A stretch of DNA of 64,000 nt from Talinum fruticosum (GCA_021018815.1 JAITYX010000042.1:5012001-5076000); one strand, 5' to 3'; counted from the first letter of the stretch, positions 35,301-49,155 are shown. Notes: generated by a model not told the origin, from the sequence alone. Program-made: numbers and translations.

Positions 35301-37427
35301 CTATGGGAGACAAATGGGTCTGATGCTGATGGTGATGTTTCTATTAAAAAGAGAAAAAGAAAAGTGAATCAGATGAGTCACTCACAGAGGTAAATTGTGC
35401 TGTGCTGTGCTTTGTATTGTGTATCTATCATTGTATTGCATATTAGATAGTGTCTTTCAAAGGGGTGTTTGCTTACTTGTGGCAAGATGTCACACTGCAT
35501 ATGAATTGATGAACTCCTATCTTTCTTGAACCTCAAATTGCATCATGACATTGCGTGTGCATTTTGTTGATGTGAATCTTTAAAACTTGAGTTGTTTCAT
35601 TGTATTCCCTCAAGATAAAAGGCACATCCAAAAGTATCCTTTTCAACATCTTCCACCAGTGGTCTGTATTTCTCGTTATGAAGCTTCATAGCCATTTAGC
35701 CGAAGGATCTCATCCGAAGTACAAGGGTCTTTAACCCCTAAACTGTCTTTGGGATGTTTGCTTAGTACATTAGCAGTGACACTGCTAGGTTGCACAAGAT
35801 ATCAGTGCGCGTCTTGTATTTTATCTTTTTTTTTTGGAAATGTTTTCCAACTCTTTTTCTCCGAAAATTATGTTCAAATGCCTGTCAAAGCATGGTTGAC
35901 CTTTTATAACTCCTGGTCCCCCTAAATGGAGGGATATTAGGCAATCGCACAGATCTGTTACCATAGACATGCAGCTGGGCACTGTATCTATTATCCAGTG
36001 AGTGAACTAGGAGAGTTAATAAAGCAACTTGTGGAATAACTAAGTGCAGTAATCCTTTCCATGAGCTTGCTTTTTACTGCGGAGGATCAGCATTGTTAGA
36101 TGTTCAATTCAAAATCTGTCTATTGCCTTGTATCTAGTAATGGTATTGGTGGCTGATGATGCATAACCTGGTAACTTTAGCCTCATTTTTATTTTGATGC
36201 TGTCAATGCAGTGACTGAAAAGAAGAGTCGTTTGCAAACCTATTTTGTGCATGCTTGGAGAAATTGATGTTTATATCTTCTTTCACATGCTTATTTTTGT
36301 GTATTTGTATTTGTTAATCTATGTGGTATTCATTACCCTTTCTTCCTGCAGTCCCAAATGTATACTTTGCTCACAAAATGCTGTTTTTGGTTTTTAGGGT
36401 GCAGCAGTTTCTACAATTGTGGGACACACCAACTGTGTTTCCTCTGTAGTTTGGTCTGAGGATGATACCATTTATTCAGCATCCTGGGACCATTCAATTA
36501 GGATTTGGGATGTTGAGACGGGGAAAGCGACATGGAATATGGTCTGTAAACGATCTCTCTTCTTACCCTCCTCCCCAAACCCCCCAAAAAAAAAAAGAAA
36601 AAGAAATAGGGTATTTTCTGAAGTTTGTTATGTGAGACCTAAATATGTTAATGGAGGTTGTCTGTTTTATTGTTTCGGGTGGGAGTGTGTCCGAGAGGTG
36701 CTAGTTTTCTGTTTTTCTACCTGCTTAGCCCTTTGCTATTAACACATATTTACCAGGGACATAATTGCTGATGTGATTCTCTATTACAGTTCTGCGGTAA
36801 AGTTCTTAACTCTATTGACGTTGGAGGAGAAAACTCTGCTCTGATAGCAGCTGGTGCTTCCGATACCACTCTTAGGATATGGGACCCTCGCAGACCAGGT
36901 CTGTATACACGGCCACATTGTACATCTCCCCCTCCTGTGCTGGGGGTGAAGGCCCTTTGTGGTTTCTAAATTCTTATTTATTGTTGCAGGGACATTGGCT
37001 CCTGTGTATCAGTTTTCATCTGATCATACCAGTTGGATTTCCGCTTGCAAATGGCATAACAAGTCATGGTTCCATTTAGCATCTGCATCATATGATGGGA
37101 AAGTAATGCTATGGGATCTAAGAACTGCGGTATTTATCCCTCTCCCGTCTAAAGCATTGTATTGCCTGTGAAATCATCTACTCGGAAATCTGATCTCTGA
37201 ATGCATATGTTGTCTTGCAGTGGCCTCTGTCTGTGATCGAGTCTCACAGCGACAAGGTATTTTGTGCTTTGTCCCATCTCTGTTCTATCTTCAAGCGTTA
37301 TCAGTCTTAAATTTCTAAAATTGTTCTTTGCTACCAGGTGCTATGTGTGGATTGGTGGAGAGGTGATAGTGTTGTCAGTGGTGGGGCAGATTCAAAGATT
37401 TGTATTGCTTCTGGAATTTCAGTGTAG
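32363..37427 (+). CDS. WDR12: Ribosome biogenesis protein WDR12 homologue, 13 exons
   Basis: WDR12 (yeast Ytm1) works with PES1/NOP7 and BOP1/ERB1 in the PeBoW complex for 60S ribosomal subunit maturation in the nucleolus. Exons: 32363-32519, 32636-32736, 33036-33142, 34580-34615, 34698-34783, 34885-34952, 35060-35170, 35268-35389, 36398-36541, 36790-36898, 36990-37129, 37221-37256, 37338-37427 (TAG). All borders are GT-AG. The N-terminal NLE domain (about residues 10-85) includes VRFVTQLEDPYKVPTSSIAI and PSNLTRLGLSSVVNSLLKS. WD40 repeats follow, for example ATASKDRTLRLWK, CSGSWDNMINLWE, YSASWDHSIRIWD and ASASYDGKVMLWD. A basic stretch (IKKRKRKVNQ) follows the CSGSWDNMINLWE repeat. Phases agree everywhere except exon 8 to 9, where one base is missing (G3 run 36397-36399). 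With it the protein is 435 aa, about the length of the Arabidopsis homologue (~433 from memory). Confidence 0.92.
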
Positions 37428-39121
37428 TGATGCACTTTCTCATAATCTTCCACCGGTAACAACCTCTGAACTGTCTCCTATAGTGTGTTCTCAATTTCAA
37501 GGATTTGCCATGTAGTCCTGAAATCTATGTAATTTATACTAGCTTGGTTAGGTCTGGGGGTGTATTTGAGCTAAAGACCTGAGCTTCATAGGCTTGGGGT
37601 GAGCTTGGTTACATTATTGCTTGAGCTTGAGGTTGACTTTGTATATAGCTCACTGAGAGCTTGGCTTGCATTGACTTGTTGCCACTGCCTTGGCTGGGAA
37701 TGAGCTTGAACTGGAGTATTTGAATTTCCCCCAGAACGTGTTTTCCTTTTTCCTTTTCTTTTCTTGTTTTTTAAAGTGGATCTGTAGACTTTCATTTAAA
37801 ATTCACTAAGTAAAACCATTCTAGAAAATCAAGTTTCGATTTGCATATCACAAATTGAAAATGGTATATATGAGCCTGTCAGTGTCTAGCAAGAGCCTTT
37901 ATGAATTATGAACTTGGCTAAAGCAGGCTTGAGCGTCAAACCTAGGTTTATCTAAAGCTTTGACCAGCTGAGTTTATGCAGCTTTTGGACCAGTTACCTG
38001 CTGGTTTTTTCCTGTCGGAGCCCTTTCCAGGTTCAGAAATGGTTATATGGGATTTTCGATTACAGCTAGTTGACTGTTTTATCCTTGCCGCAGGTGTGAA
38101 GCTGGAATACCCTATCGCACGAAATTGTTCCGGAGACATCTCTCAAACGAAATTGTTTTGAAAACATCTTTCTTCTGCTATATTGTTCGCAAAAGAGGCA
38201 GCCTGCTCTCTCAGCATTTGGGGAGCACATTTTTGTTAGCGTGTTGCTGTGAATGCACTGAGGCTTCTATCAATTATATGCAGGCAACCTTAGGTGCACC
38301 ATGGCTTAGGTATAGGTAGTCCTTTTCTTTTTATGAGCTGTATGAATGTTTATATTTGACTTTTAGGGTTGAATTTGTAATGTTGGCCTTGAGTTATTTG
38401 TTTTAGAAAATACTTTTGATAAAAGTACAATTTTATAGATTTAGAGATAAAAGTTAATGGTCAAAATGTTGTCTTGAAGAGCATGGATTAATTGGCCTCA
38501 ACTGAATTTTTCTTCTGTTTTTTGTTTTGAACGGGAGGGGGTATTGATGGGGTCTTTAGCAATCCCAAGCATTGTTTTTCTTATATACACCCACACCTAC
38601 TCCCTATCCAGGGAGTAGTGGCAACCGAATGGGCATCTTTACGGATTGGTCTGTTCTTAATCCTTCTCGTAGGCATGTCCATGTGCATAATTATAAGGTC
38701 ATTTGGGTCGATAACTTTTGGGTTTAATGTGTATAGAAAAGAACTAAGACATGCAAACACCAATTGAATTCTTAATGTGGAAGATTATTATAAAATTTTT
38801 ACTTATTTTAGCATCGATGTCCATGACACAAACCAAATATTGAGTATCAAAAATGTGTGATGAGTTGCATGCCATCGACATCCATAAACTAAATTTTGAG
38901 TATGAAAATACCTGATAAGTTTCATGTCTTGATGGCATCCACAAACCAAATACTGAGTATGAAAATAATTGACAAGCTCCATGTCTACTAAATAAAAAGG
39001 CGAAGGCGAGTGTAGTGGAAAATCGATCTCCAAAGGGGTTTTTCGTTAACTCATGCCTTTTTTTTTGGGGGAGTACTGCATGTGAAGCTAAATTTGGTTG
39101 GTTCCATTTTCATTGCATAAC
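37428..39121. other. Trailer of WDR12 and intergenic sequence
   Basis: Probably 3'UTR at first. No further gene is supported. It includes a three-copy tandem repeat at 38821-38990. Confidence 0.5.
38821..38990. repeat. Tandem repeat, three ~58-bp units
   Basis: Three diverged head-to-tail copies share AAACCAAATATTGAGTAT (or AACTAAATTTTGAGTATG), a GATAAG or GACAAG segment and CATGTC...GACATCCA. They start near 38821, 38879 and 38937. Non-coding. Confidence 0.7.
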
Positions 39122-39124
39122 TTA

Positions 39125-39904
39125 GACCCTGTTCGGTGAAAATGAATTGTTTGAGTAGCGGATAGTTGTTACTTATACTTGTTTGAGTAGCGAGATAAGC
39201 TGTTATATTTTAACTGTTAGCTAATATTTGTTTATAAATATATGTTTGGTTAAATTAGCTGTTCAAATTAGTTGATGAACACAAAATGACGTAAACAAAC
39301 ACGACCATATTCTTCTTCTTCTTACGCGTCGGATAAATGGTATAGTATTATAGTAAATTTATTATCTCTACCATATGGAAAAATAATTAACAGGACCGAA
39401 TAGCAATATTAAGCTTGGGAAAAATTAATTGAAAAAACCATGTCAAATTTGTAAGTAAAACTATGATAAGCTTTTATAGTTAAGAAAATAAAAAATTATG
39501 GTAAGCTTGTTTGCCATATGGGACATAGAATGGCAAAACATCTTAAATGCTCCCGAGAGTATCTATTTTTCGACATATGTCACGAGATGGTTGGACGAAC
39601 AACGAAATATGGAGACTTTGTGTGCCTAATCTTTCTTTCTCTCTCGGGAGTATATGCTTGTCGAAAACATTTCAGAATTTGTAATAAAATTGGATAAAGG
39701 GAAAGGGAAAAATTGGGTGAAAACCTCTAAAATGATACTTTTTGCTATAAAACGTTAATTGTGTAACGTTTAGAAAAAGCTAGAGCAAACCCTATTTGTT
39801 GGGATGAAACGCTACTTTACCGAACAATGAAAATTGCCGGAAATAGTGTTTTTACTCGGTCAAAACACTAAACACTACTCAAAACACTACTACCGAACAC
39901 GACC
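39125..39904. mobile_element. Tourist-like MITE, copy 1, TTA target duplication
   Basis: Ends are GACCCTGTTCGGTGAAAA and ...CTACCGAACACGACC, which are inverted repeats. TTA flanks both sides (39122-39124 and 39905-39907). A GGNCNTGTTYGG terminus with a 3-bp duplication is the pattern of PIF/Harbinger (Tourist) elements. Internal AGTAGCGGATAGTTGTTA recurs in the copy at 63.1 kb. There is no coding capacity, so the element is non-autonomous. Confidence 0.7.
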
Positions 39905-40285
39905 TTAATTTGGCCAACCTTTGAACCACAACCATCAGGTTGGACAGTTTACCAGTTACTTACAGCCGATTGCAGAGCAGGAATCCAAACTTACAGCCAA
40001 ATGCAAAGCAGTTAAGTTCTGATTCCGGAGGAGAGAAGACTGTCTATACAAATATTCACAAAGCTTACAACATACAAACATCAAGTAGGGGAGACATGGC
40101 GCTCCATTTGAGATAAACCAGCATCATCATCAGGTTCATATTCTGTGTGCTATTTACAATGTACAAGGTTTGCTTCCTGCAACAGCTAATATCAAAATAG
40201 ATCAGTGGAATTTGACATAAAAAGGAATTACCATGGACCATGCCGTCTGTGCTTAGAATAGAATGCATTTAGAGACTCTCACCAG

Positions 40286-43200
40286 TCATGCCCAGTTCCT
40301 CTTAGACCGGAGTTGCATGAGTTTGTCCCTCCACTGAGCTGGAATTGGAGCATAAGATCATGAATCATTAAAAACTGGGTGAGAATGGCATTCTCATTTT
40401 AGATTTACTCCAAATTTCTAGAAACAGGGTGATTCTGCATTTTTCCACTATAGGTTAAACACACCAAATTAATGGAAACTGGGTGAGTCTGACATTAGGT
40501 TGTTTACTCCAGCTTGGTAGCTCCTCTTTTGGCCAAAGGCCAAGACTATGGGGCAGAGGCCATGTCAGATCATAAGACATTCCCATGTAAATGATCAGAA
40601 CACATAAAACGAATGTAGCTATCAAACAATCCTATTAATGGTAGCAGGCATAGGCATCAAATCGATTGCATAAGTAACTAAAAGCCTGCAATAGCCTACC
40701 AGGTAAGAGGTACAAACAAAGAATAAAACATGCTGAGCCCTCACAGGCACAGCGACATCTAGCTGTAAAACTCAACACAAACACAACACACAAATGCCTG
40801 TTTGGTCACCTCAAACAAGATAGTAATAATTTTTGTTTTTGAGTTACATGCTACCGCCAATTTCTGAAAATATGACATGAGAATAAAGGAAAAATCTTCT
40901 GCCTGAATGGTTGATAGATATCAGTCAATTATAGCAAGCACTGGTATTACTTTCTAGTTACATTACATTATAAAATACTATAGCAATGAAAATGTATCTG
41001 TGTTTGAAGTAGTGGCACAGAAGCATGCTAGCACAGAAGCATGCTGAACTAGAGACAAAAAGGTAAATATAATCGTACCTGCATCTTGATAGCGCTCCTC
41101 ACCAGCAGCATCAAGCATGTTGCGCAGCAAGTTGAATTCTGTTGCCTCTATACATGGCTTGCCACTAGGCCTGCTCACAACAGTTCAATAATAGTTAATA
41201 CAACATACAAGCTCTTCCTCTCCACAAAAGTGCAGTCACAAGTTGACAAAATAACACATCAGGTTCATGGTAATAGTCACTCTTTTCTAGTCCAAGGGGT
41301 GCGAACATCAAATAATTTGACATAATGATGGAACACAAATTGCTTCAATGGAACAAAAAATGAGCTTCTGTCGTGATTTATGTGCATATTACATGTTGTC
41401 TAGTTTAGGACACCCTCCCCTTTCCCCACCCCCATGAGGGGAAAAAAAATAAAAAGCCCCATCTCCCCAGAATAGAACTTCAGAACTCTTTTGCACTAAT
41501 TTTCTCCTTTCTTGATAGATAATGAAAGGTTGGTGGGGGAAAGCACATTGCTCCCTTTGGTGGATAGTTACATTGCATGAATTTCCATGTATCTGATCAA
41601 GACTCCATTAAATACTCTATAAATGCCTTAAAAACGATTCCATAAAGACTTGCCAGCATGGTTAAAGAAAGGTTTGGGGTGTTTGGCAAAGAGTTATTAG
41701 CTCGCAGTTATTCGTTGTTTGTATTAGCTGATTTTGGGAAAAATATTTGGTGAATAGCTGTTTTTTGAAAAAGATGTGAGAAAAGGCTAATACTAACAAG
41801 CCATCTCAAAAAGTTAGTAGAAAGAGCTTTTTGAGAATTAGCTTTTGGACCAAAATGCTAATTCAAGAAGTTATTTTACTAGACACTTAAATTAGATGAT
41901 AACTATCTTGCTTCAATTTTTTTTTTTTTTTGGGGGGAATTTCTGTACCAAGCACCCCAATAAAACCATTTGGAGAAATCTTTCAATTGAAAGCAAGCAT
42001 GTTATCGGAACCAATAAGAGGATAAGATTTGTGTAGTCCTGAGTCTTTTCCATCTGGTCCGGTGTAGCTAGTGACCCACTTATGAAGGATTTGATGTTTG
42101 TACTCAAGTAAGAAGTCATCCTCTTCTTAGGCTTAAAAGCTATTTTCTAAGGCCTCATTTGGGAGTTCTCCACCTTAATAGATTGCAATCTCAAGATGTT
42201 CGATTTGGTCATTTTTTAGTTTATACCGAGAATCAACAAAAGTCATGAGCATGCTCAATGATGCAAAAATATTGCAGAAGACTTCAAGCGACCATCATAT
42301 TGTTCATTTGCTGCAATGGGAAACTACCACATCTAGGTATAATGTTATTCTTTTGCTCAATTTTTTTACCATTTATTTGTTTGTGCATGAAAAAAAATAG
42401 AATAATGCACTCTGCAAAAGGAATATTCTACAAATTTGAACATTTTTCAGCTGTTGGTTGAATTATTAGGTTCTATAAGATGGGATTATGTCTTGTTCAA
42501 GGCAAAGAGCAAAAGGCACAGAAGTGCTGTCTAGGATTGACCCCCATAGAAAAGTGTTGGCCAGGATTGACCCTCGTTTCAAACAGGTCATCATCATCGT
42601 TTGAGGTCGGGAAATAAAGCATGGAAGTCAATTTATCTCCTCTTTTAGCTGCTTATTATCAATGGCATCGTCTCCCAATCTAATAGATCTCCATCAATAA
42701 ACCCCCCCAAAAAAAAAAAAGTAACCCTCCACTAAAATCAGCATGTGAAAGAGATGCAGCCATAAACAAAAAGTGACAGTGAAGAGCATGGGTACTACAA
42801 CCAAAGTCAGATCTCAGAGCTAAAAAATCAGGTACGAAATGAACACCAGGGGCAACTTACTGATCCAATTCTGTAAATAATGAGAAATCTGATGCAGGGC
42901 TTAAAGCAGACACTTTTGTAGATTCAACCACCCTCATCCCATCACTATGTGCCAAGTTCTTGTTAACTTGTATAGGAACCTGTGTAGGTAGCAGATAAGC
43001 TTCAAAAGTTTCAAAGAAAAGCTTACAAGGCAGCTAAACTAGTCTAGATTTATCTTCTGTCAAAGCTGACCAAGAATTTGACTACAACTCTAAACATTAT
43101 CACGTTCACAAGTATCAACAAGTAGTCAGTTACAAGTCAATTATTCAGGGAACAGCACAACACTATTCAATGTAATTCACCTTTTTGGATTTTTTTTTGG

Positions 43201-45527
43201 GGGTGGGGAGGGGGTAATTATGACTCTGATATAAGCATCTTAAAGTGAACAATGCGACAGTTCCACAAAGCTGATCAATGTGAGATTAGGGAAAAGAATA
43301 AGTGTCAAAAGGTACATAGCTTGGTGCATTGTAGGACTCTTCCAATTGAATAACTCCATCATCATAGTCTCTAGACTTGGAGTAGTACACACAATTGTGC
43401 AAGATATCATACCTTCATAAATCAGTCCTTTCTATTGGATAGGTAAAAAATAAACTATTTAGAAAATTTGATAATCATTCACTAAACAAGAAGAAGACAA
43501 TACTAGGCATTTTGTGGTTCATTGGGAAAATTTTACAAAGAGATTTCACAAAACGGAAAGTTACTTGATTAAACAAATAAAGGAAAGCGCCACTTTAAAT
43601 TCTGAAGACCGATAAACCTAATTATTATCTAAGCACCACAAAAGTCAAGTATCTACAAGTATCAGGCCAGACAAGACCAAGTGGAGAAAAATGAAAAAAT
43701 ACCTTGCATCTTACAGCAATATTAATTGCATCAGACGGTCGAAGGTCAAAGCTGATGCAGTCCTTTTCATCATCAGCCTGTGTCCACAGACAATATCGTG
43801 TATACAATTTACTGGCAATACTTTCAAATTAAATAAATTATTCAAAGCATCAAATCAAGACAATAGCCATTACACATACCTTTGCAAGATATATCTCAGC
43901 AAAATATGCTTCATGCACTCTCTTAGTTATACGGACAAGCTTGACCTGCAGACATTAATTTACAAGTGTCATTGATGAAAAGCTTGGCAAGAAATTACCA
44001 TAAAAGTTGTTAACTTACTGCATATCCCATCTTCTCAATCATCTCCTTTGTGACTTGATACATAGTTGGCCTAGCCTGTAGGCCATAATCACGTCAAAAT
44101 AAACATAAGAGAAGATTCCATGATCACAAACGATTAAACACAGCAGCCCCACAGGAGCATTGACCAGCTAGGTGAGCAAGAAATGTACATACAATATGCA
44201 CATCGCGGATAGCAGCCATAAGCAACACACTTGGCATCTCCACTGCAAAGTAACACAATACATTACCAACAAAATCGATGCACAAATTCAAAAGCACACA
44301 TAATTGATTATGAAGAACCATAGGTACATACAAACAATTATTGGAAGAAGAAGATCTGTTCCGTCTTCCATCTTTAGAACAATGGCCGGATGCGGAGCAT
44401 AATCTGGCAGATGGCCAACTTGAGGGCTATTATGGACACATTTCAAGAGCTTGCCATCTCTCATTTTAATCATGAAACCATCTGAACTGCTCTTCACTTC
44501 GACTGTTGTAAACCAATTCAAAAAGCAGTGTGAATAGAGTGCAAAAAGTATTCATGCAGAAAGCTGAAGTGAAGAAGCACCATGATGTGAGCTACAGATG
44601 AACAAAGTATGTTGTATTTAACTTTAAAGCATCATAAAGTAAGTGGCCAGGTTTTCCATTGTAAGAAGCAGAACTGTCCTCGGTAGACTATTCAGCTTGT
44701 AACACATTTAAAATCTTGCAGTTCAATGACAACAATAAACAGTTTAACCAAAGTAACATACACCCATAATGGTGAATGTTGTTCATGGCATGATATAACT
44801 ACTCCTAACCAAGAGATTTTGTTTCTTCATATCCTGATCTACCCCCAAGAACACAAGAGAGCAACAGAAAGGAGAAAAGGGGAGGGGGATTGCAAGAAAA
44901 TGCTTATCTAGTTCCTACGGGCTACAAAATAAGCCTAAAAACAGGAGGTTTTAATAAACAAATAAAGCGACCTCCTCCTTAAACTAGATCCACATTACAG
45001 TGTTGGAGAAGATATAGCCAACAGAAGTCGAGAATTTGCTTCACAAGTTTTGCGATCTACCAACACTGTTTTAAAACAGAAAAAATGCACATAACATAGA
45101 AATAGGATAGCCAGATACTTTGCAATCATCAGCACAATACCCATCTCATACGAAGAATTTTACAGGCCATTCATACTATCACAACGTTTAACTCATTCAA
45201 GCTAATGAAGTGGCAATTCAAGCACAACATACCCGCTTCAGTAACACTGGAGTTAACATAATCCTCATCATTTTCCTTAAAGTTTCCTGCTCTGCTACCA
45301 CTCCCATTTGAAGATGAACTGAAAGTGCAATGAACTGTTCCAATCCTTTGGATATGAATCGAGCGTGTAAAAATGCGCGCATTAGTTCTTTGTATAAATA
45401 AATTCTTAGAACCCCAAATCCCACTTTTGAGCATGGCCATCGTAGGCCCATTGACAGGCACTGGATGAGCACGAACTTGCTTCGCACGAACCATGGGGCA
45501 AACAACAGGACCTTGCAATGTCCCCAT
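40286..45527 (-). CDS. BBD: Bifunctional nuclease in basal defence response (BBD, DUF151 plus UVR), 9 exons
   Basis: BBD proteins are plant DUF151-domain RNases/DNases linked to basal defence and abscisic acid responses. Exons: 45527-45233, 44502-44332, 44242-44193, 44075-44019, 43945-43880, 43777-43703, 42979-42861, 41170-41079, 40338-40286 (TGA). All are GT-AG and every phase agrees without correction, giving 325 aa, the length I recall for Arabidopsis BBD1. The start is MGTLQGPVVCPMVRAKQ. The DUF151 core includes DGTDLLLPIIVLEMPSVLLM, ARPTMYQVTKEMIEKMGY, VHEAYFAEIYLAK and CISFDLRPSDAINIAVRCK. The C-terminal UVR-like helix is ERYQDAAQWRDKLMQLRSKR. A leader intron is possible between about 45540 and 46260. 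The GA/CT tract at 46504-46521 may mark the promoter. Intron 7 contains a MITE (41674-41960). Which BBD paralogue this is cannot be decided. Confidence 0.94.
41674..41960. mobile_element. MITE in BBD intron 7
   Basis: The left end TTGGGGTGTTTGGCAAAG and right end TGTACCAAGCACCCCAA are inverted repeats about 287 bp apart. Internal sequence is AT-rich with repeated TTAGCTG/TTAGTAG and a T14G6 run near 41919-41938. The ends resemble Tourist/hAT termini, but no clear target duplication was found. Confidence 0.55.
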
Positions 45528-46660
45528 GTTTCCTACTTCAACCTTAAAGTCCAAAATAATGTTTGTCATTTTACATAAACAGTGATTGTATCTTACAAAC
45601 AAACCAATCATGTTAGGCACATAGTCATATGTGTAATCACCATACAAAATTATCAATAGCATTTGTTTTTGCGCAAAAAGACCGCAAAATTGACCCATTT
45701 CATTCCCAACTTAATATAACAAGTCTAAGACATCTTTTAAATCTTGAGCTCTATTCCACAGTAACCTCCTCTGCATCCCACTTTAATTATCTTATTTCCT
45801 GATGATTGTCACTTTAGTGACTGAATCTCAAATTCCCAGGGTGTCAAAAATTGAGGGAAAAAACAACAATAACTTCAGATAATTTTGTAGGTGAAAATTT
45901 TAAAAGCCAATGAGAAAGTAAGCTACTACAACTACAAATTTCTGGTGTACAGTGAATCCCTAGTCAAAATTCTCCATCCAAAAGACAAAAACGAAGTTTT
46001 GCTACCTTTTAAGTTATTACTCAAATTCTGTCAATTCAACGCGCACATGTCAGCTTCGCAAAAATTTCAAAACTTTCCGAAAAAACCGAAAAAGTTACAA
46101 ATTTTTGCCCCACATTCACTTGATAATAGGAGAACAAATACCGCATAAGTACTAAATTCCAGCATCGAACCTGACGGGTAAGCTTTAAAGGGATTCAGGG
46201 AATTATTCACGATCAAAAAGCTTGAAATTTTACTTGAGAGCTCAGCGATCAGTGCCTGCAAATTTTGAAACGTGGAAAGGATTCCGATAATACAATAGAA
46301 TTAAATGTTAGGGTTAGATAATGGGTATTAGGGATTGCAAATAGGGAAAATTCGATGGGACCGTCTGAAAACAAACGGCCTGGATTTTGGTGGAGATAGA
46401 AACCGATCGAATCAAAGAAAAACTTGAAAAACAAAAGATGGAAAATGATCAAGGCGATCAAGATAAACTGGATAAGAGATTCTCTCCCTCTGCTTGCTTT
46501 TCCAGAGAGAGAGAGAGAGATAAAGGGGCGAGAGCTTTGAGGAAGGAGACAAGAAGAGATGAATGGAATTGTCTAATATTTAATGGAATTTCTCTACAGT
46601 GACGATTATACCCTCGCCAGGAATTCATAATGACATTTATCCCATTTTGGGGAGACAATT
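45528..46660 (-). promoter_or_regulatory. BBD leader and promoter-proximal region
   Basis: Minus-strand sequence upstream of the BBD ATG. It contains acceptor-like sites and a CTCTCTCTCTCTC tract (46504-46521 on plus as GAGAGAG). No coding exon is recognisable. The exact start site is unknown. Confidence 0.35.
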
Positions 46661-47533
46661 GTTTCTGTATAGTGTTTATGACGTCGATTTAACTGTCAAT
46701 CATAACCGCTATTAAACATTAATTATTAATAATAATTATTATTGATAATATTAATAACAGTTGGTAATTATTAAATCTTAATTATAATCACTAGTCGTTA
46801 AATTAAAATGAATTCAATTTGAATTTAAATTTTTGAGTAATATCAGGATTATATCTGAGTTAATAAAAATTCATTTTTTAAAAATTAGGCCAATTTCTAC
46901 ATATATGTAGTTGAATAAAATCAAATTTGGATCAGATCATTTATGAGTGACTTTGTGCCATCCAGATTCAACTTACAGTCGTACAATTATTTACATCTTT
47001 TTATAACTTTACTTACAGTATTTTACAACTTATTATAGACTATACCCTTATACTTTTTACAAGTACATGAAACAAGGTCTATGTTATATTTATAGGGAAA
47101 AAACTCATTGGATTTAATGGGATTCTTTGAGAGGTGTTTGTAGTAATAAAGAGCACCCTAGAAGGATATGGATGTAATTTGACATGTACAATATGATGGA
47201 ATCTCAGGCGCCGATTGGTGTGGGTAATGTGAGACGAAGAGCCAAAAAACATTGCCTGTTTTCGTGGATGATGATGATCAAACTGCCTAACACCTTGCCA
47301 CGTGTATGCTCTGACGGCTTGGATTTCTCTTTCTTTTTCAACCGCTTAACAATGACGTCGTTGTTCAAAAATATCAGCATTTAGATTTAATTTTTTCAAA
47401 AAAATATAGCTACAACTTATTTTTGACGATCCTTTTTATTCCAAAAAAACAAAATTGCAAGACAGATAAGTTTTTGCGCAAGCGGCAAATTTTCATGCTG
47501 GTTGGTTTCAGTTGTTAAAAACAACCGCGATTA

Positions 47534-47773
47534 GCACTCCCTTCTTTTTTATAATATTTATTATTTATTTTTATAACGAGATAATATTAAAAAAATATAT
47601 AATTTATATTAAAATTTATGTTAAAAAATGAAAAGGGAGAAAAATAATAAGTAATGAAGATAAAAATAGTAAATTAATCATTGTTATGTCATTAAAATTG
47701 TAAAGTGATAGGTATTATAAAATGAAAAAATTAATTAATATAACATATATTTTGAAATAGATGAAGTAGTGAT
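47534..47773 (+). mobile_element. MITE, ACTCCCTCC-type family, copy 3
   Basis: It starts CACTCCCTTCTTTTTTATAA, includes TTATGTCATTAAAATTG then TAAAGTGATAGGTATTATAA, and ends TTTTGAAATAGATGAAGTAG. It has the same orientation and internal sequence as copy 1. Confidence 0.65.
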
Positions 47774-49155
47774 TAATAACTTTTAAGACAAGGAACGATT
47801 TGCATGTTACTACATGTTGAAACAAACCGGCCTTAACAAGGTTATTCAACTGTTTGTGTTATGAGGAGGTTAATGAAACCATTAAACTTAGAATTACACA
47901 TCCAGTAAAAGTTTAGAGTAACATAAAATATAATAGTTCTAAAATTATAAAGTCAAGTTATTGCATATGATATAATTTTTTAAAAGATTACAGTCTTATT
48001 GTGTTGTTGTGGTCCATCACTGGAAAAAAGAAAAGTAGTTTTGCTTGCCTTAAAATACATTACGTTATTTAATTTAAAGACTTGGGTCTATGATATAAAT
48101 GTTTGAATTAGTTACTCTTTGCTATGATATTACATCAAGAGGCTGAAACTTCCATCATAGTCCCTAAACTAGCTCGTAGCGTAGTTCCATAAATTACAAC
48201 TTTTTTCCTCTTTCTTTTATTATCTAAATCATCTCCCCATTTTCCTCTTTTATCCGATAATCTATTGACATATGACTGAAAACACAACGCATTGTATTGC
48301 TATATTTTTCTAGTAATTTATTCTATTTTTTGAGCACTTTACTATATACTCCTTTATTGTCTTCAAGATCTTTAAATTCCAGCAACAATTTGGAAAAAAC
48401 AAAATATAAAATAATATAATATTTTTAAAAAGTGAAAAAAAGTTGATAATATATTTTCAACCACGACATTAATAACTTTGCCTTCACGTATGCAATTTGG
48501 CAAAAAGTTGATGTGCAACTTAAGCTAATTAATTTATTAAGATGATTTCTAGGTTAAATATTTTTTTAAAAAAACCTTTTAAGTTTTCAAAAAACACAAT
48601 TCCACATTTGTCCACATGATATTAACAATACTTAAAATTAGGTGAGCCTTCCTAATTCTGGTGGGTGTGAGAGGAAATCAGTACTATTTAATAACTGTAA
48701 CCCTTTGTTGACCTTTAGTTTTCTATACTTGGGAACCTGGCTTCGTAAGCATCACAATGGGGTAATCTTAAGTTACTTGGACGTGCAAAGATTCTTACAA
48801 AGACAAATACCAAAAGCTCTTGGCGTAATTGTTAAGGAACGGGTCCACTTAACTCTAAGAATAGATACATGTTTAATTCTTGCTATTGATGTAATGACGT
48901 TATCGGTGGATAATCTGTAAGAATCTTTAATTTTTAGACTAAAAAGATACGATTGTCATAAAACATGGTTCAAGATATGGATTTTATTAAGATATAGGAT
49001 TAATAATGTTGCATACTTGTGATAGCTCAGCCTTTATTCTCCTTGCCTCCTAATATTTAGACTCGTGTAAGGTTAATGACGAATGAATTGTTATCGAATG
49101 GTTTTATCTGTTTTTGCATTTGTGCACCCTCCCTTATTTATGCTACTTTATTGTC

